From JAGTVB01 sp964624765 (lineage in GTDB: Bacteria > Pseudomonadota > Gammaproteobacteria > HK1): a DNA stretch of 15,898 bases. A program made the translations under genes and the position numbers. The stretch covers positions 1 through 15,898 of the forward strand of contig CAZUZO010000085.1 in the NCBI GenBank assembly GCA_964624765.1. Direction: 5' to 3'. The notes under the pieces are model-generated. The model worked only from the letters and a program-made list of their open reading frames with translations. It had not been told where the DNA came from and did no database searches. This document shows positions 8,097-15,720 of the stretch, in pieces. Each line of letters starts with the position of its first letter. The stretch's first letter is position 1.

Positions 8097-8531
8097 TTAG
8101 GATCCAACAGTCATGTCATCCGATGCCGACTCCTGAAGCGGGCGCCTCGGTTCCTCGCGCCCGCCCCCGCGGGGCTCGATCTCGTCCTCGCTCGTATCCG
8201 CTTCGCGCTCATCGCGTGATTTCGCCATCGGTGAAGGCTCGGTAACGGCGTCCTTGCGTCGAATCACCAAATGACGCAACACGGCATCGTTGAAACGAAA
8301 AGCGCTCGCCAGTTCGCTCAGCGCCGGCTCTGGACACTCAATGTTCATGAGCACGTAATGGGCCTTGTGGACCTTGTGAAGCGGGTACGCCAGCTGTCGC
8401 CGCCCCCAATCCTCCAAGCGATGGACAAACCCACCCGCAGTTTCCACGATCGACCGGTAACGCTCGACCATGGCCGAAACCTGTTCGCTCTGATCCGGAT
8501 GAACGAGAAAGACGATCTCATAGTGTCTCAT
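8097..8531 (-). CDS. rpsF: 30S ribosomal protein bS6
   Basis: S6 protein of 144 residues. The core MRHYEIVFLVHPDQSEQV, the DWGRRQLAYPLHKVHKAHYVLMNIECP strand pair and FRFNDAVLRHLVIRR (about 1-92) match the family. The C-terminal tail (about 100-144) is longer than in E. coli S6 and rich in Asp/Glu and Arg. A Shine-Dalgarno GAGG sits 7 bases before the ATG. It is the first gene after a likely promoter at the end of rlmB and carries a structured leader (8555-8605) that may take part in S6:S18 autoregulation. Confidence 0.97.
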   Translation of the reverse strand: MRHYEIVFLVHPDQSEQVSAMVERYRSIVETAGGFVHRLEDWGRRQLAYPLHKVHKAHYVLMNIECPEPALSELASAFRFNDAVLRHLVIRRKDAVTEPSPMAKSRDEREADTSEDEIEPRGGGREEPRRPLQESASDDMTVGS

Positions 8532-8554
8532 AGTGCTGCCTCTTTTGGATTAGA

Positions 8555-8605
8555 GTCCTGCTTCCCAGGACCGCTAAGCCGACCCTCCCATCCCTTTCAG
8601 GTCGG
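8555..8605 (-). promoter_or_regulatory. structured rpsF leader, possible S6:S18 regulatory element
   Basis: Two stem-loops lie in the rpsF leader on the minus strand: CCGACC/GGTCGG (8600-8605 with 8579-8584, 15-base loop) and GTCCTG/CAGGAC (8566-8571 with 8555-8560, 5-base loop). The second ends about 23 bases before the rpsF ATG. Known from the family: the S6:S18 complex binds a conserved leader structure containing a CCG motif upstream of rpsF in many bacteria. A match to that exact structure is not shown here. Confidence 0.35.
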
Positions 8606-8664
8606 GCCGGCAAGAATTGCAACGTATTGTTTTATGGATATTTTTCCAGAAAATGGCGGCGGCA

Positions 8665-8693
8665 ATTCTAAGGTATCCCTTGTCCTAGCGCAA
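8665..8693 (-). promoter_or_regulatory. candidate sigma70 promoter for rpsF-rpsR
   Basis: On the minus strand TTGCGC (8688-8693), a 17-base spacer and TAGAAT (8665-8670) form a plausible promoter; the -10 matches 5 of 6 consensus bases. It starts just past the rlmB stop and would give a leader of about 125 bases that includes the two hairpins. This suggests the ribosomal genes are not solely dependent on read-through from rnr-rlmB. Confidence 0.45.
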
Positions 8694-8694
8694 T

Positions 8695-9474
8695 TCATCT
8701 CCGCCCAGCGCCCTGGCGCCTCAGCCAGCGCTGGCGGTGAACCTCATACAGCAGCACGGCCGCCGCAACGGCCACGTTCAAACTGGTTACCGTGCCGTGG
8801 AGCGGAATTCGCACCAAACAATCGCAGTGCTCTCGTGTTAAACGGCGCAGCCCACGCTCCTCGCTGCCTAGCACGATAGCCACGGGCCCAGTCAGATCAA
8901 CTTCATAGAGGGTTGGGGACGCTTCCGGGGAAGCCCCGACCACGAAGAGCTCTGTGCTGCACAGTTCCCTAAGGGTGCGAGCGAGATTCGTCACCTGCCA
9001 CAGAGGCACCGTCTCCGCAGCACCACAAGCGACCTTGCGCACCGTCGGCGTCATCGAGGCCGCCCGGTGCTTGGGCACGATCACTGCGTGTACCCCCACG
9101 GCATCGGCCGTGCGCAAACAGGCTCCGAGGTTGCGTGGGTCCTGCACACCATCCAATACCAATAGCAATGGCGCCGCTTGGCAGTCGGCCAAGAGCGCAT
9201 CCAGGCTGTTCCAGGACGGTCGCGGTATCCGGCCACACCGCACGATGACTCCCTGGTGACATCCGCCTGCCGCCAACTGATCCAAGGATCGCCGTGATAA
9301 GCGCTGCACGGTGATCCCGAGCTGCTCCACGGCTGTCACGAGCCGTTGCATCCGTCGATCACCGCGATCGGACTGTATCCACACTTCCCTGATGCTGTCC
9401 GGTTCCACCGCCAACGCCGCCGAAACCGCATGATAACCGAAAATGAGATCCGTTTTCGGCCCCGACGCCGTCAT
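8695..9474 (-). CDS. rlmB: 23S rRNA (guanosine-2'-O-)-methyltransferase RlmB
   Basis: SPOUT (TrmH/SpoU) methyltransferase of 259 residues that methylates G2251 of 23S rRNA in E. coli. The N-terminal substrate-binding domain (IFGYHAVSAALA, about 11-80) is followed by the knotted domain: motif 1 LDGVQDPRNLGACLRTADA (107-125), motif 2 VAIVLGSEERGLRRL (198-212) and motif 3 IPLHGTVTSLNVAVAAAVLLYE (223-244). Its ATG overlaps the rnr stop as ATGA (9471-9474), so it is translationally coupled to rnr, the gene order seen in E. coli. Confidence 0.95.
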   Translation of the reverse strand: MTASGPKTDLIFGYHAVSAALAVEPDSIREVWIQSDRGDRRMQRLVTAVEQLGITVQRLSRRSLDQLAAGGCHQGVIVRCGRIPRPSWNSLDALLADCQAAPLLLVLDGVQDPRNLGACLRTADAVGVHAVIVPKHRAASMTPTVRKVACGAAETVPLWQVTNLARTLRELCSTELFVVGASPEASPTLYEVDLTGPVAIVLGSEERGLRRLTREHCDCLVRIPLHGTVTSLNVAVAAAVLLYEVHRQRWLRRQGAGRR

Positions 9475-11729
9475 TTCCGCGATCGCAATTTCGAGCGCCG
9501 CCCTAGCCGCCCCCGCCGACGCGGTCCTCGACCCGAAGGGACCTTGACCCCCTCGGCAAGCTCGAAGTCGATCTTGCGCTCATCGACGTCCACCCGGACC
9601 ACCCGCACCACAATGGGATCCGCTAATCGGTAATCCAAACCCGTGCGTTCACCCCGCAGGCGATGGTGAATGGGGTCGTAATGATAGTAGTCATTACCGA
9701 GGACGCTGATATGTACGAGCCCCTCGGCGTAGATACTATCGAGCATCACAAATAGCCCAAACGAAGTCACCGCCGTAATCAATCCTTGAAAAATGTCGCC
9801 GACCTTGTCCAGCATGAACTCACACTTGAGGCGATCGATGGCATCGCGGGTCGCCTCATCGGCCCGTCGTTCCGTCATCGAGCAGTGCTCGCCGAACCCC
9901 TGCAGATCGCCGTGGCGAAGCTCATAATCCCCGGGCTGAGCGCCCCGGATAAGGTGACGAATGGCTCGGTGCACCAGCAGATCCGGATACCGCCGGATCG
10001 GCGAGGTGTAATGCGTGTAGCATTCCAGGGCAAGGCCGAAATGGCCGATGTTGTCCGGGCTGTAGCGTGCCTGGGGCAGGGAACGAAGCAATACCGTCTG
10101 GACGAGATGCTTGTCCGCTCTCGCCCGTGTTCGGTGCAGCAGGGCCGCGTAATCCTGCGCCGAAGGCTTGGCACCGCCCCCGAGCTTCAACCCCAGCTCG
10201 CGCAAGAAGGCATGCACATCCGTGAGCTTCTCCGCCGTTGGACCGCCGTGAGTTCGGTACAGCACCGGCATCTTGTGCCGGCGCAACAGCCGTGCCGCAG
10301 CCACATTGGCGGCAATCATGCACTCCTCGATGATGCGGTGGGCATCATTGCGCTGCAACACCTCGAAGCGCTCGATCTTGCGCTGGGGTCCAAACACGAT
10401 TCGTGGCTCGGCGCCATCGATATCGATGGCGCCGCGACGATCCCGTGCCCCTCGCAGCACCCGATACAGAGCATATAGCTCGTCGAGCAGGGCGATCACA
10501 TCCGCGAGTCGTCGACGCTCGGGCCGATGGCGCGCCACCAAAGCTTCCGCGACCTCGTCATAGGTCAAGCGCCTGCGCGAACGCATCACCCCTTCCAGAA
10601 AACGCGAGCGTGTGATGCGTCCGTCCTGGCTGATAGACATCTCGCAGGCCAGGCACAACCGATCCACCTCAGGCTTCAGCGAGCAAAGCTCGTTGGACAG
10701 CACCTCCGGCAGCATCGGGATCACCCTGCCGGGAAAGTAGACCGAATTTCCTCGCCGGTAGGCCTCGCCATCGAGGGCGGTAGCGCTTCCCACATAGGCC
10801 GACACGTCCGCGATGGCGACCAGCAACCGCCAACCACGCGCGGTTTTGTGACAATAGACGGCATCGTCAAAATCCCGCGCGTCCGCACCATCGATGGTCA
10901 CCAGCGGCAAGTCTCGCAGATCCACCCGCCCCTCCAACGCACAGGCGGACACTTCAGTGGTAAAGCGCTCACATTCTGCCCGTACATCGGGGGGCCATTC
11001 GGCCGGTAGCTGGTAAGCGCGCACGGCCAGATCGATCTCCATCCCCGGGGCCAAGTGCTCACCGAGCACTTCCACGATACGCCCTATCGGCTGGGCATGC
11101 TTGGTAGGTTGATCGAGGATCTCCGTGACCACGATCTGCCCATCCTGAGCGCCTGCGGTGTGATCGGGTGGCACCAGAATATCCTGATGTAGATCCTTAC
11201 TGTTCGGCACCACAAACCCGATCCCTCGCTCGATGAAGAAGCGCCCCACCACCTCGCGCGTATTGCGTTCTAGAATATCAACGATGGCACCTTGTTTCCG
11301 TCCCCGCCGATCAACCCCGGTGACCCGTGCCACCACCCGATCGCCGTGCAAAACGGCACGCATCTCCCAAGGCGAGAGCAGCAGGCTCTCACCGCCGTCG
11401 TCAGGAACCACACGCCCATAACCTTCCCGATGGGCCACTACACGCCCACACGCCAGGTCCATCTTCTCCAGGAGACCATACCCATCCCGGCGATTACGGA
11501 TAATCTGTCCGTCGCGCTCCATCGCCCGCAACCTACGCCGCAGCCCTTCCTGATCCTGGGGATCGGTGAGCGACAGCGCTGCCACTAATTGCTCAAACCG
11601 CAACGGTATACCTTGTGCTTTCATGAAACTTAATAGGTATTCCCGGCTCGGGATGGGCCGCGGGTATTTCGCTGCCTCGCGCGCGGCATAGGGGTCGTCG
11701 TAGGCAGGGTGCTTAGTCATCGTTGACAA
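9471..11729 (-). CDS. rnr: ribonuclease R
   Basis: Processive 3'-5' exoribonuclease that degrades structured RNA, with roles in rRNA quality control and trans-translation. At 752 residues it has a helix-turn-helix region (about 25-88), two cold-shock-like domains (about 90-235), the RNB catalytic domain (about 265-595), an S1 domain (about 645-728) and a short basic tail (GRGPRRRGRLGRRSKLRSRK). The metal-binding aspartates are visible in TIDGADARDFDDAV (D280, D286, D288, D289). The YTSPIRRYPDLLVHRAI segment (574-590) is the other RNB hallmark. The ATG at 11729 overlaps the -35 region of the divergent tRNA promoter. The basic tail is shorter than the Lys-rich tail of E. coli RNase R. Confidence 0.96.
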   Translation of the reverse strand: MSTMTKHPAYDDPYAAREAAKYPRPIPSREYLLSFMKAQGIPLRFEQLVAALSLTDPQDQEGLRRRLRAMERDGQIIRNRRDGYGLLEKMDLACGRVVAHREGYGRVVPDDGGESLLLSPWEMRAVLHGDRVVARVTGVDRRGRKQGAIVDILERNTREVVGRFFIERGIGFVVPNSKDLHQDILVPPDHTAGAQDGQIVVTEILDQPTKHAQPIGRIVEVLGEHLAPGMEIDLAVRAYQLPAEWPPDVRAECERFTTEVSACALEGRVDLRDLPLVTIDGADARDFDDAVYCHKTARGWRLLVAIADVSAYVGSATALDGEAYRRGNSVYFPGRVIPMLPEVLSNELCSLKPEVDRLCLACEMSISQDGRITRSRFLEGVMRSRRRLTYDEVAEALVARHRPERRRLADVIALLDELYALYRVLRGARDRRGAIDIDGAEPRIVFGPQRKIERFEVLQRNDAHRIIEECMIAANVAAARLLRRHKMPVLYRTHGGPTAEKLTDVHAFLRELGLKLGGGAKPSAQDYAALLHRTRARADKHLVQTVLLRSLPQARYSPDNIGHFGLALECYTHYTSPIRRYPDLLVHRAIRHLIRGAQPGDYELRHGDLQGFGEHCSMTERRADEATRDAIDRLKCEFMLDKVGDIFQGLITAVTSFGLFVMLDSIYAEGLVHISVLGNDYYHYDPIHHRLRGERTGLDYRLADPIVVRVVRVDVDERKIDFELAEGVKVPSGRGPRRRGRLGRRSKLRSRK

Positions 11730-11751
11730 GGATCTCTTGGGCCGGTACAGT
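11723..11751 (+). promoter_or_regulatory. promoter of tRNA-Leu
   Basis: A perfect -35 TTGACA (11723-11728) and a -10 TACAGT (11746-11751, 4 of 6 consensus) are separated by the optimal 17 bases. Transcription would begin near 11758, about 70 bases before the mature tRNA. The -35 box overlaps the divergent rnr start codon region, so the two transcription units may interfere. Confidence 0.6.
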
Positions 11752-11825
11752 CACGTTCGTCGATCGGACTTCGCTGCGGCGTGTTACGTTGATAGGCGGC
11801 TCGGCCGTCGCGGCGGCCGGTCTCG

Positions 11826-11912
11826 GCCGAGGTGGCGGAATCGGTAGACGCGCTAGCTTCAGGTGCTAGTGGGGGTAACCCCGTGGAGGTTCAAGTCCTC
11901 TCCTCGGCACCA
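11826..11912 (+). tRNA. tRNA-Leu (anticodon CAG)
   Basis: An 87-base class II tRNA with encoded CCA. The acceptor stem GCCGAGG pairs perfectly with CCTCGGC (11902-11908), and A73 is the leucine discriminator. The D arm contains the GGTAGAC segment. The anticodon stem CTAGC/GCTAG closes the loop TTCAGGT, giving anticodon CAG, which reads CUG. The long variable arm (GGGGGTAACCCC region) and the T loop GTTCAAGTC are present. It stands alone, divergent from rnr. Confidence 0.97.
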
Positions 11913-12194
11913 CATGAATAAACCATACCAGACCCGCAGGGAACACGCAACCGATTGTTCTAGAAACGTTTTTCCCAATCTGACGCACTATTTTTCGGGT
12001 CCTCCGTTAAGTCCAACAGACCGACCGGGCCCAGTCCTTGACATCCCGATCCGTTTCCGCCGCGAGCAGGTCACCATGGAGCGAACGCGCCGGCAAGGAT
12101 TGGTTTTGTTTGCCTTCAAGGCGATGCGCGCCACAGCGTGGCGACAACAATCATATTCCGGAAGATACATGCGATGCTTGTCGGTCGCTCCCCA
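11913..12194. other. non-coding spacer between tRNA-Leu and the mscS 3' end
   Basis: No credible gene is seen here. A perfect 14-base palindrome CCCCATTAATGGGG (12190-12203) overlaps the mscS stop codon, and a small hairpin CGCCAC/GTGGCG occurs near 12130-12145. Neither is followed by a T-run in either direction, so no Rho-independent terminator is supported for the tRNA or for mscS. Confidence 0.5.
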
Positions 12195-13001
12195 TTAATG
12201 GGGCATCGCAGGAACCTGAGCGAAGTTCACCCCCAAACTGGTTAAAGCAGCCTTGCCGCGCACCGTCAGATCGGTGATGAACTGAAACTGCTGGCCGGGA
12301 TGGATGGGATAAGCCCTCAGTCGGTAATGGGTACCCCAGGGTTCGTCCTGGACCACTACTTTGATCGGCTGGTCGATCTGCAGAAAAGCACTGGTCAGGG
12401 CGACGTCGTATAGGGTATGCCTCACCAATGCCGCGTCGTGGTAGGGATGGAGATAAAAGTGCGCCACGCACTGCAGATTGGGGCCGCCATTGTTAGCATT
12501 GAGAATCAGTTGGTCCCAAAACTTCAAATGCGGGATGACCACCACAGTGTCATCAGGGGTGACGATCTTCGCTGCGCGCATCCCGATCGACTTTACCTCG
12601 CCATAGGTCCCATCGACTTCAATCCAGTCTCCGGGACGATAGGGACACTCATAGAGTGTGACCACACCGGCAATGAGACTGCTGACATAATCCCGGAAGG
12701 CGAAGCCCAGCGCCAGACCCAACATGCCCATCAGCGCCACCATGTTTTCAAAGGTAGGCTCGATGATGCGAGGGATAAGCAAGATAAAGGCGACCACCAT
12801 GATGCACAACCGCAGCAGGGGCACCGTAGCCAGAAAGTAGTGACGATAGCGATCGCGAGATCGAACCGCCAACCACGACAGCAGGCGTTGTTCCAGGGCG
12901 ATCAGCAACCAGGCTCCGACCAATATCAAGATGATCTCAGTGAGATTGGCTCGGCTCACCGCGAAAATACTTCTCACCCCATCCACGCCGTTCATGGGCA
13001 T
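12195..13001 (-). CDS. MscS-family mechanosensitive channel
   Basis: Small-conductance mechanosensitive channel of 268 residues, similar in size to E. coli MscS (286). Two hydrophobic helices (about 19-38 and 57-80) precede the pore helix, where ALMGMLGLALGFAFRDYVSSLIAG (89-112) shows the Gly/Ala packing pattern of TM3. The beta domain follows with YRPGDWIEVDGTYGEVKSIGMRAAKI (121-146) and VVVIPHLKFWDQLILN (153-168), the usual MscS signature. Known role of the family: release of solutes on hypo-osmotic shock. It begins 2 bases after the stop of the upstream gene at 13004-14245, so the two form one unit. Start is the ATG at 13001; a second ATG two codons in is possible. Confidence 0.92.
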   Translation of the reverse strand: MPMNGVDGVRSIFAVSRANLTEIILILVGAWLLIALEQRLLSWLAVRSRDRYRHYFLATVPLLRLCIMVVAFILLIPRIIEPTFENMVALMGMLGLALGFAFRDYVSSLIAGVVTLYECPYRPGDWIEVDGTYGEVKSIGMRAAKIVTPDDTVVVIPHLKFWDQLILNANNGGPNLQCVAHFYLHPYHDAALVRHTLYDVALTSAFLQIDQPIKVVVQDEPWGTHYRLRAYPIHPGQQFQFITDLTVRGKAALTSLGVNFAQVPAMPH

Positions 13002-13003
13002 TC

Positions 13004-14245
13004 CTAACTATCATCGACAAAAAAACCTTCATCGTGCAAAAACTTGCGAACGGTCGGATAGCCCATAGGCGCGACCCGCCAGATCCCCCCCGCACCGTCC
13101 TGCTCCACTAGCATGGCGTCCTGCAACAGGTAGAGCGTTTCCAGTACCTGATTGGCCGAAAGAGGCAACAGTTGCCCCAGTCGATCGGCACTCAGACCGT
13201 CATGCAGTAGCAGCGAGTGCAACACAAAAGCTTGTTTGCGCCCCGCTCCTGGGGGTAGCGCAGGCTGTTGCAGGGGGTCCCAAGGGGCGATCCAAACGGT
13301 GTTTTGAGTCAGGCACGGGAGCTCGCCGGGAGCTTCGGCGGTAATCCGTGCAAGCTTTTCGTCGTCGGACCGGGTTCGCAGACTGGCACGCCAGACCACC
13401 CAAGCGATGCCGAGAATGCCCCGACTGTAGGCCGCCAAATGGTGGAGAAAATCGCTTTGTCCCCTCGATTCACCCACCGTCCCTGCCGGTAGAGGCAGGA
13501 TATAGTGGCCGCTATCGGCTTGACGAAACAGCAGTGGCTGCCCCGAGGATGCGTCCGCCAGCTTCTGAAAATAAAGCGTAAGTGCCTTTTCATCGAAGGC
13601 CTGCAAAGTCAGGGTGGCGGACCGCACAACAGGGGCCCCTACTATTCGCCGCACAAACGCCCAAGCCCAACTGTCGCAGCCGATGATCCCGGAGCCCAAG
13701 CGGCCGGAGGATACCTCGTTCAGAAACTGGCGCAGCACACGCAAGCCACCGGCATGGCGCAAATAGGTCCGCTCCAGATGGGGGAAAACCCACGGCCGAT
13801 GCTCCATGATGAGAGAGCCAAGCCAAGCCGGATCAGGGGCCAAAATCTGCTGCGGCGAAGGAGGATCGAGAAGGCGCCACTGGCGCTGCTCGGCCCACAG
13901 CTTTAGGATCTCGGCGCAACCGCTGTGGGGTGGCCCAATCAGGAACACCGAACCTCGGTGGGTTCGCTGGCCTGTCCAGAGGCCTTCCAAGGCCACATCC
14001 AGTGACGCGACCGCATCGCGCCAATCGGGAGCGGGCGCGAGTCGCTCGCGCTGGCTATCGGACAATGCCTGCAGATCGTTGATCGGATGCCCGGCTTCTG
14101 ACTCGGTGCGGTCACGGCGGAGTCGTCTTCGCAAGGAAGCGAACCAATTGCCAGAAGCAACCTTGACCGACGTCGTTGGGGGATGGTAGTCGGCAAGGTT
14201 GACAAATTGCCAGGGCGATGACGTTTCCTGAATCTCGATGATCAA
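13004..14245 (-). CDS. P-loop-like (degenerate AAA-type) protein paired with MscS, function unknown
   Basis: Soluble protein of 413 residues that I cannot assign to a named family. The segment SVFLIGPPHSGCAEILKLW (99-117) looks like a Walker A loop, but the essential lysine is replaced (GPPHSGCA instead of GxxxxGK[ST]). VFPHLERTYLRH (153-164) lies where a Walker B strand is expected but lacks its acidic pair, having PH instead. GIIGCDSWAWAFV (186-198) resembles a sensor-1 strand. YSRGILGIAWVVWR (273-286) may be an AAA lid helix. The C-terminal part (about 336-410; HSLLLHDGLSADRLGQLL and LYLLQDAMLVEQDG) looks like a winged helix. Residues 36-46 are very basic. No signal peptide or membrane helix is seen. 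The first usable start is a TTG at 14245 with a weak ribosome binding site; an in-frame stop lies not far upstream. It is tightly coupled to the MscS gene and may sense or regulate the channel; this is inference. Confidence 0.75.
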   Translation of the reverse strand: MIIEIQETSSPWQFVNLADYHPPTTSVKVASGNWFASLRRRLRRDRTESEAGHPINDLQALSDSQRERLAPAPDWRDAVASLDVALEGLWTGQRTHRGSVFLIGPPHSGCAEILKLWAEQRQWRLLDPPSPQQILAPDPAWLGSLIMEHRPWVFPHLERTYLRHAGGLRVLRQFLNEVSSGRLGSGIIGCDSWAWAFVRRIVGAPVVRSATLTLQAFDEKALTLYFQKLADASSGQPLLFRQADSGHYILPLPAGTVGESRGQSDFLHHLAAYSRGILGIAWVVWRASLRTRSDDEKLARITAEAPGELPCLTQNTVWIAPWDPLQQPALPPGAGRKQAFVLHSLLLHDGLSADRLGQLLPLSANQVLETLYLLQDAMLVEQDGAGGIWRVAPMGYPTVRKFLHDEGFFVDDS

Positions 14246-14782
14246 GTTTTTTGTACTTGAAAAGGACGGCCGAAGGAGGTAGCGGTGTCAGCCCGCCAGA
14301 CTCAGGCTCGAGCGCCTGCAAGAGCCGTCGCGGTGTGACGAGCTGGCCCGCTACCGCAGCGTATTGTACGCTGGCTCCAGCGGTGTCGCCAATATCGACG
14401 AGTCACGCTGAGTAGGTAGGCGGTGTTAATCAGCGAGCCTTTGCCCTTTGTCAAGGCTTTTGTTGCCGGTCGGAGGTGGTGCCACAATGACGCGTGCCGA
14501 TGTGATGCGTGGCTGTCGTCAAGCGCGAACCCGCTCACACACCTGTCGTTGCGAAGGCGGGCTTGGCCGGAGGTTCTCCACTCGTTCAAGGGCGAGCCAG
14601 ACGAAATGGCGGTCTATGCTTCGAATACCCCATGCGTCAGCGTTTCGAGACCCGCCTGGCACGGCACGCAGGCTGAGCAGTCCCTGGGGCGCTGATCTGG
14701 CTCCATCGAATCTTTATATCAACAGTTGAGCCATGGGTCTTGCAATCCAGCCTTTTTGCTCCCGGTTCTGCTGCATCGTGCA
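14246..14782. other. about 540-base stretch without a convincing gene
   Basis: Open frames here are short, overlap one another and show no recognisable family. A perfect 7-bp hairpin CAGCGTA-TTG-TACGCTG (14357-14373) and a weaker CAGGC/GCCTG hairpin near 14300-14317 are present. The stretch separates the MscS unit from the divergently oriented toxin-antitoxin operon. It must contain the promoter of the MscS unit, but I see no strong match to the sigma70 consensus. Confidence 0.5.
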
Positions 14783-14811
14783 TTGCGGCCAGCCTCAGTC
14801 GAGGCTACGAT
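14783..14811 (+). promoter_or_regulatory. toxin-antitoxin promoter with a dyad in the spacer
   Basis: TTGCGG (14783-14788) and TACGAT (14806-14811, 4 of 6 consensus) are separated by 17 bases. The spacer holds most of a perfect inverted repeat AGCCTC-AGTC-GAGGCT (14791-14806), whose last base is the first base of the -10 box. A regulator bound to this dyad would block RNA polymerase. Xre-type antitoxins are known to repress their own operons, so this is the best operator candidate. The leader to the antitoxin ATG would be about 26 bases. Confidence 0.5.
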
Positions 14812-14843
14812 GAGCATCATCTCGTCTGAGCCAGGAGCCTTAC

Positions 14844-15281
14844 ATGATCGCCGCACAACAGATAGCCGAAGTACTCGGGGGAGCGGATGCGCTCGGGAAC
14901 CCAGTTCACGACCTGATGGAACTCGACGAGTTAGTCGCCAAAGGGATCCCTAGGACGGCTTTCGACGCCCTGATTGACCGACTGGCCGCCGGTACGGACG
15001 AAATAACGCGCGTGAGTCTTCGCTATCGGATCATACCCCGGGCGACCTACCAGCGTTCACGCAGGCTGAACCAACAGCACAGCGAGACCGCGGAGCGCCT
15101 CGCCCGTATCTATGCGATGGCGCGCGCCCTGTGGCAGGACGATCGGGCCGCGCAGCGCTTCCTGCTTTCCCCGCACCCGGAGCTAAGGGGCAAGCCTCCC
15201 CTGGATACCGCCTTGACGGAAATCGGCGGCCGGCAGGTGGAGGCGATCATCGAACGAGGCATGCATGGACTTCCGGTGTGA
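14844..15281 (+). CDS. Xre/MbcA/ParS-family antitoxin (DUF2384)
   Basis: Antitoxin of 145 residues for the RES toxin that follows. The N-terminal half (about 25-75, containing VAKGIPRTAFDALIDRLAAG and the IIPRATYQRSRR segment) is the Xre-like helix-turn-helix domain. The C-terminal half (about 82-145, ERLARIYAMARALWQD and LRGKPPLDTALTEIGGRQVEAII) is the DUF2384 toxin-binding domain, where the G-K-P-P-L-D motif and the final helix are typical. A good Shine-Dalgarno AGGAG lies 6 bases before the ATG. The gene overlaps the toxin by 17 bases, so the two are translationally coupled. It likely represses its own promoter through the dyad at 14791-14806. Confidence 0.9.
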   Translation: MIAAQQIAEVLGGADALGNPVHDLMELDELVAKGIPRTAFDALIDRLAAGTDEITRVSLRYRIIPRATYQRSRRLNQQHSETAERLARIYAMARALWQDDRAAQRFLLSPHPELRGKPPLDTALTEIGGRQVEAIIERGMHGLPV

Positions 15282-15720
15282 AAGCGAGCTCCTCGCCTAC
15301 CGCTTAGGTCACGTCGACTACCCCATTCTGGACGGCGGCGGGGCGTTCAAGTATGGAAGCCGCTGGTGCAATCCGGGTCGTTACATCGTACACGCAGCCT
15401 CGGCCTACTCCCTCGCCGTTCTGGAGAACGTGGTCCACTGGGGCGTTCCCTCTCTGCCCCCCGGAATGCGCTTCGTGCGCGTGTCGATTCCGGCCGCGCC
15501 GTCGTGCAAGGTTCTAAAACCGAGTGACCTGCCGGGCTGGGATGCCTATCCCTACGGGCCGAGCCAACCCTACGGAGATGCTTGGTACGACAGCTTGGAG
15601 AGCGCCGTCCTCGTCGTTCCTTCCGTCTTGTCCCCCTTCGAACCCAATGTTTTGCTGGCCATGGTCATCGTTTCGTCTGAGTCACCATTTAGAGGTTACA
15701 ACCGCACCCATAATGTGTAG
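15265..15720 (+). CDS. RES-domain toxin (NAD+-degrading) with an altered C-terminus
   Basis: Toxin of 151 residues. RES toxins deplete cellular NAD+. The three residues that name the family are all present: R33 in KYGSRWCNPG, E54 in SLAVLEN and S120 in LVVPSVLSP. Family members usually continue after the ...EPNVLL-like strand with an Asn-Pro-x-His-Pro motif and about 15-30 more residues. Here that part is missing: from residue 132 the protein reads AMVIVSSESPFRGYNRTHNV, encoded by one arm of a 23-bp inverted repeat plus unrelated sequence, and ends at a TAG whose last base starts a long palindrome. Whether it remains toxic is uncertain. The start ATG at 15265 lies inside the antitoxin gene, with GAGG a few bases upstream. 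Confidence 0.85.
   Translation: MDFRCESELLAYRLGHVDYPILDGGGAFKYGSRWCNPGRYIVHAASAYSLAVLENVVHWGVPSLPPGMRFVRVSIPAAPSCKVLKPSDLPGWDAYPYGPSQPYGDAWYDSLESAVLVVPSVLSPFEPNVLLAMVIVSSESPFRGYNRTHNV

Noticed and set aside
11826..11912. tRNA-Leu as an attachment site of an integrated element
   Set aside because: No second copy of the tRNA 3' end and no integrase gene is found in the window.
12190..12203. Palindrome CCCCATTAATGGGG as a transcription terminator of mscS
   Set aside because: It has no loop, no following T-run, and overlaps the stop codon; it may be chance.
14437..14461. Short stem GCCTT/AAGGC followed by TTTTG as a Rho-independent terminator on the plus strand
   Set aside because: The stem is only 5 bp, the T-run is short, and no gene ends upstream of it on that strand.
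14487..14729. Possible 80-residue Arg-rich gene with GGAGG upstream, and a 55-residue frame at about 14508-14676
   Set aside because: Three overlapping frames are open over the same GC-rich stretch, none resembles a known family, and the Shine-Dalgarno spacing of 10 bases is poor.
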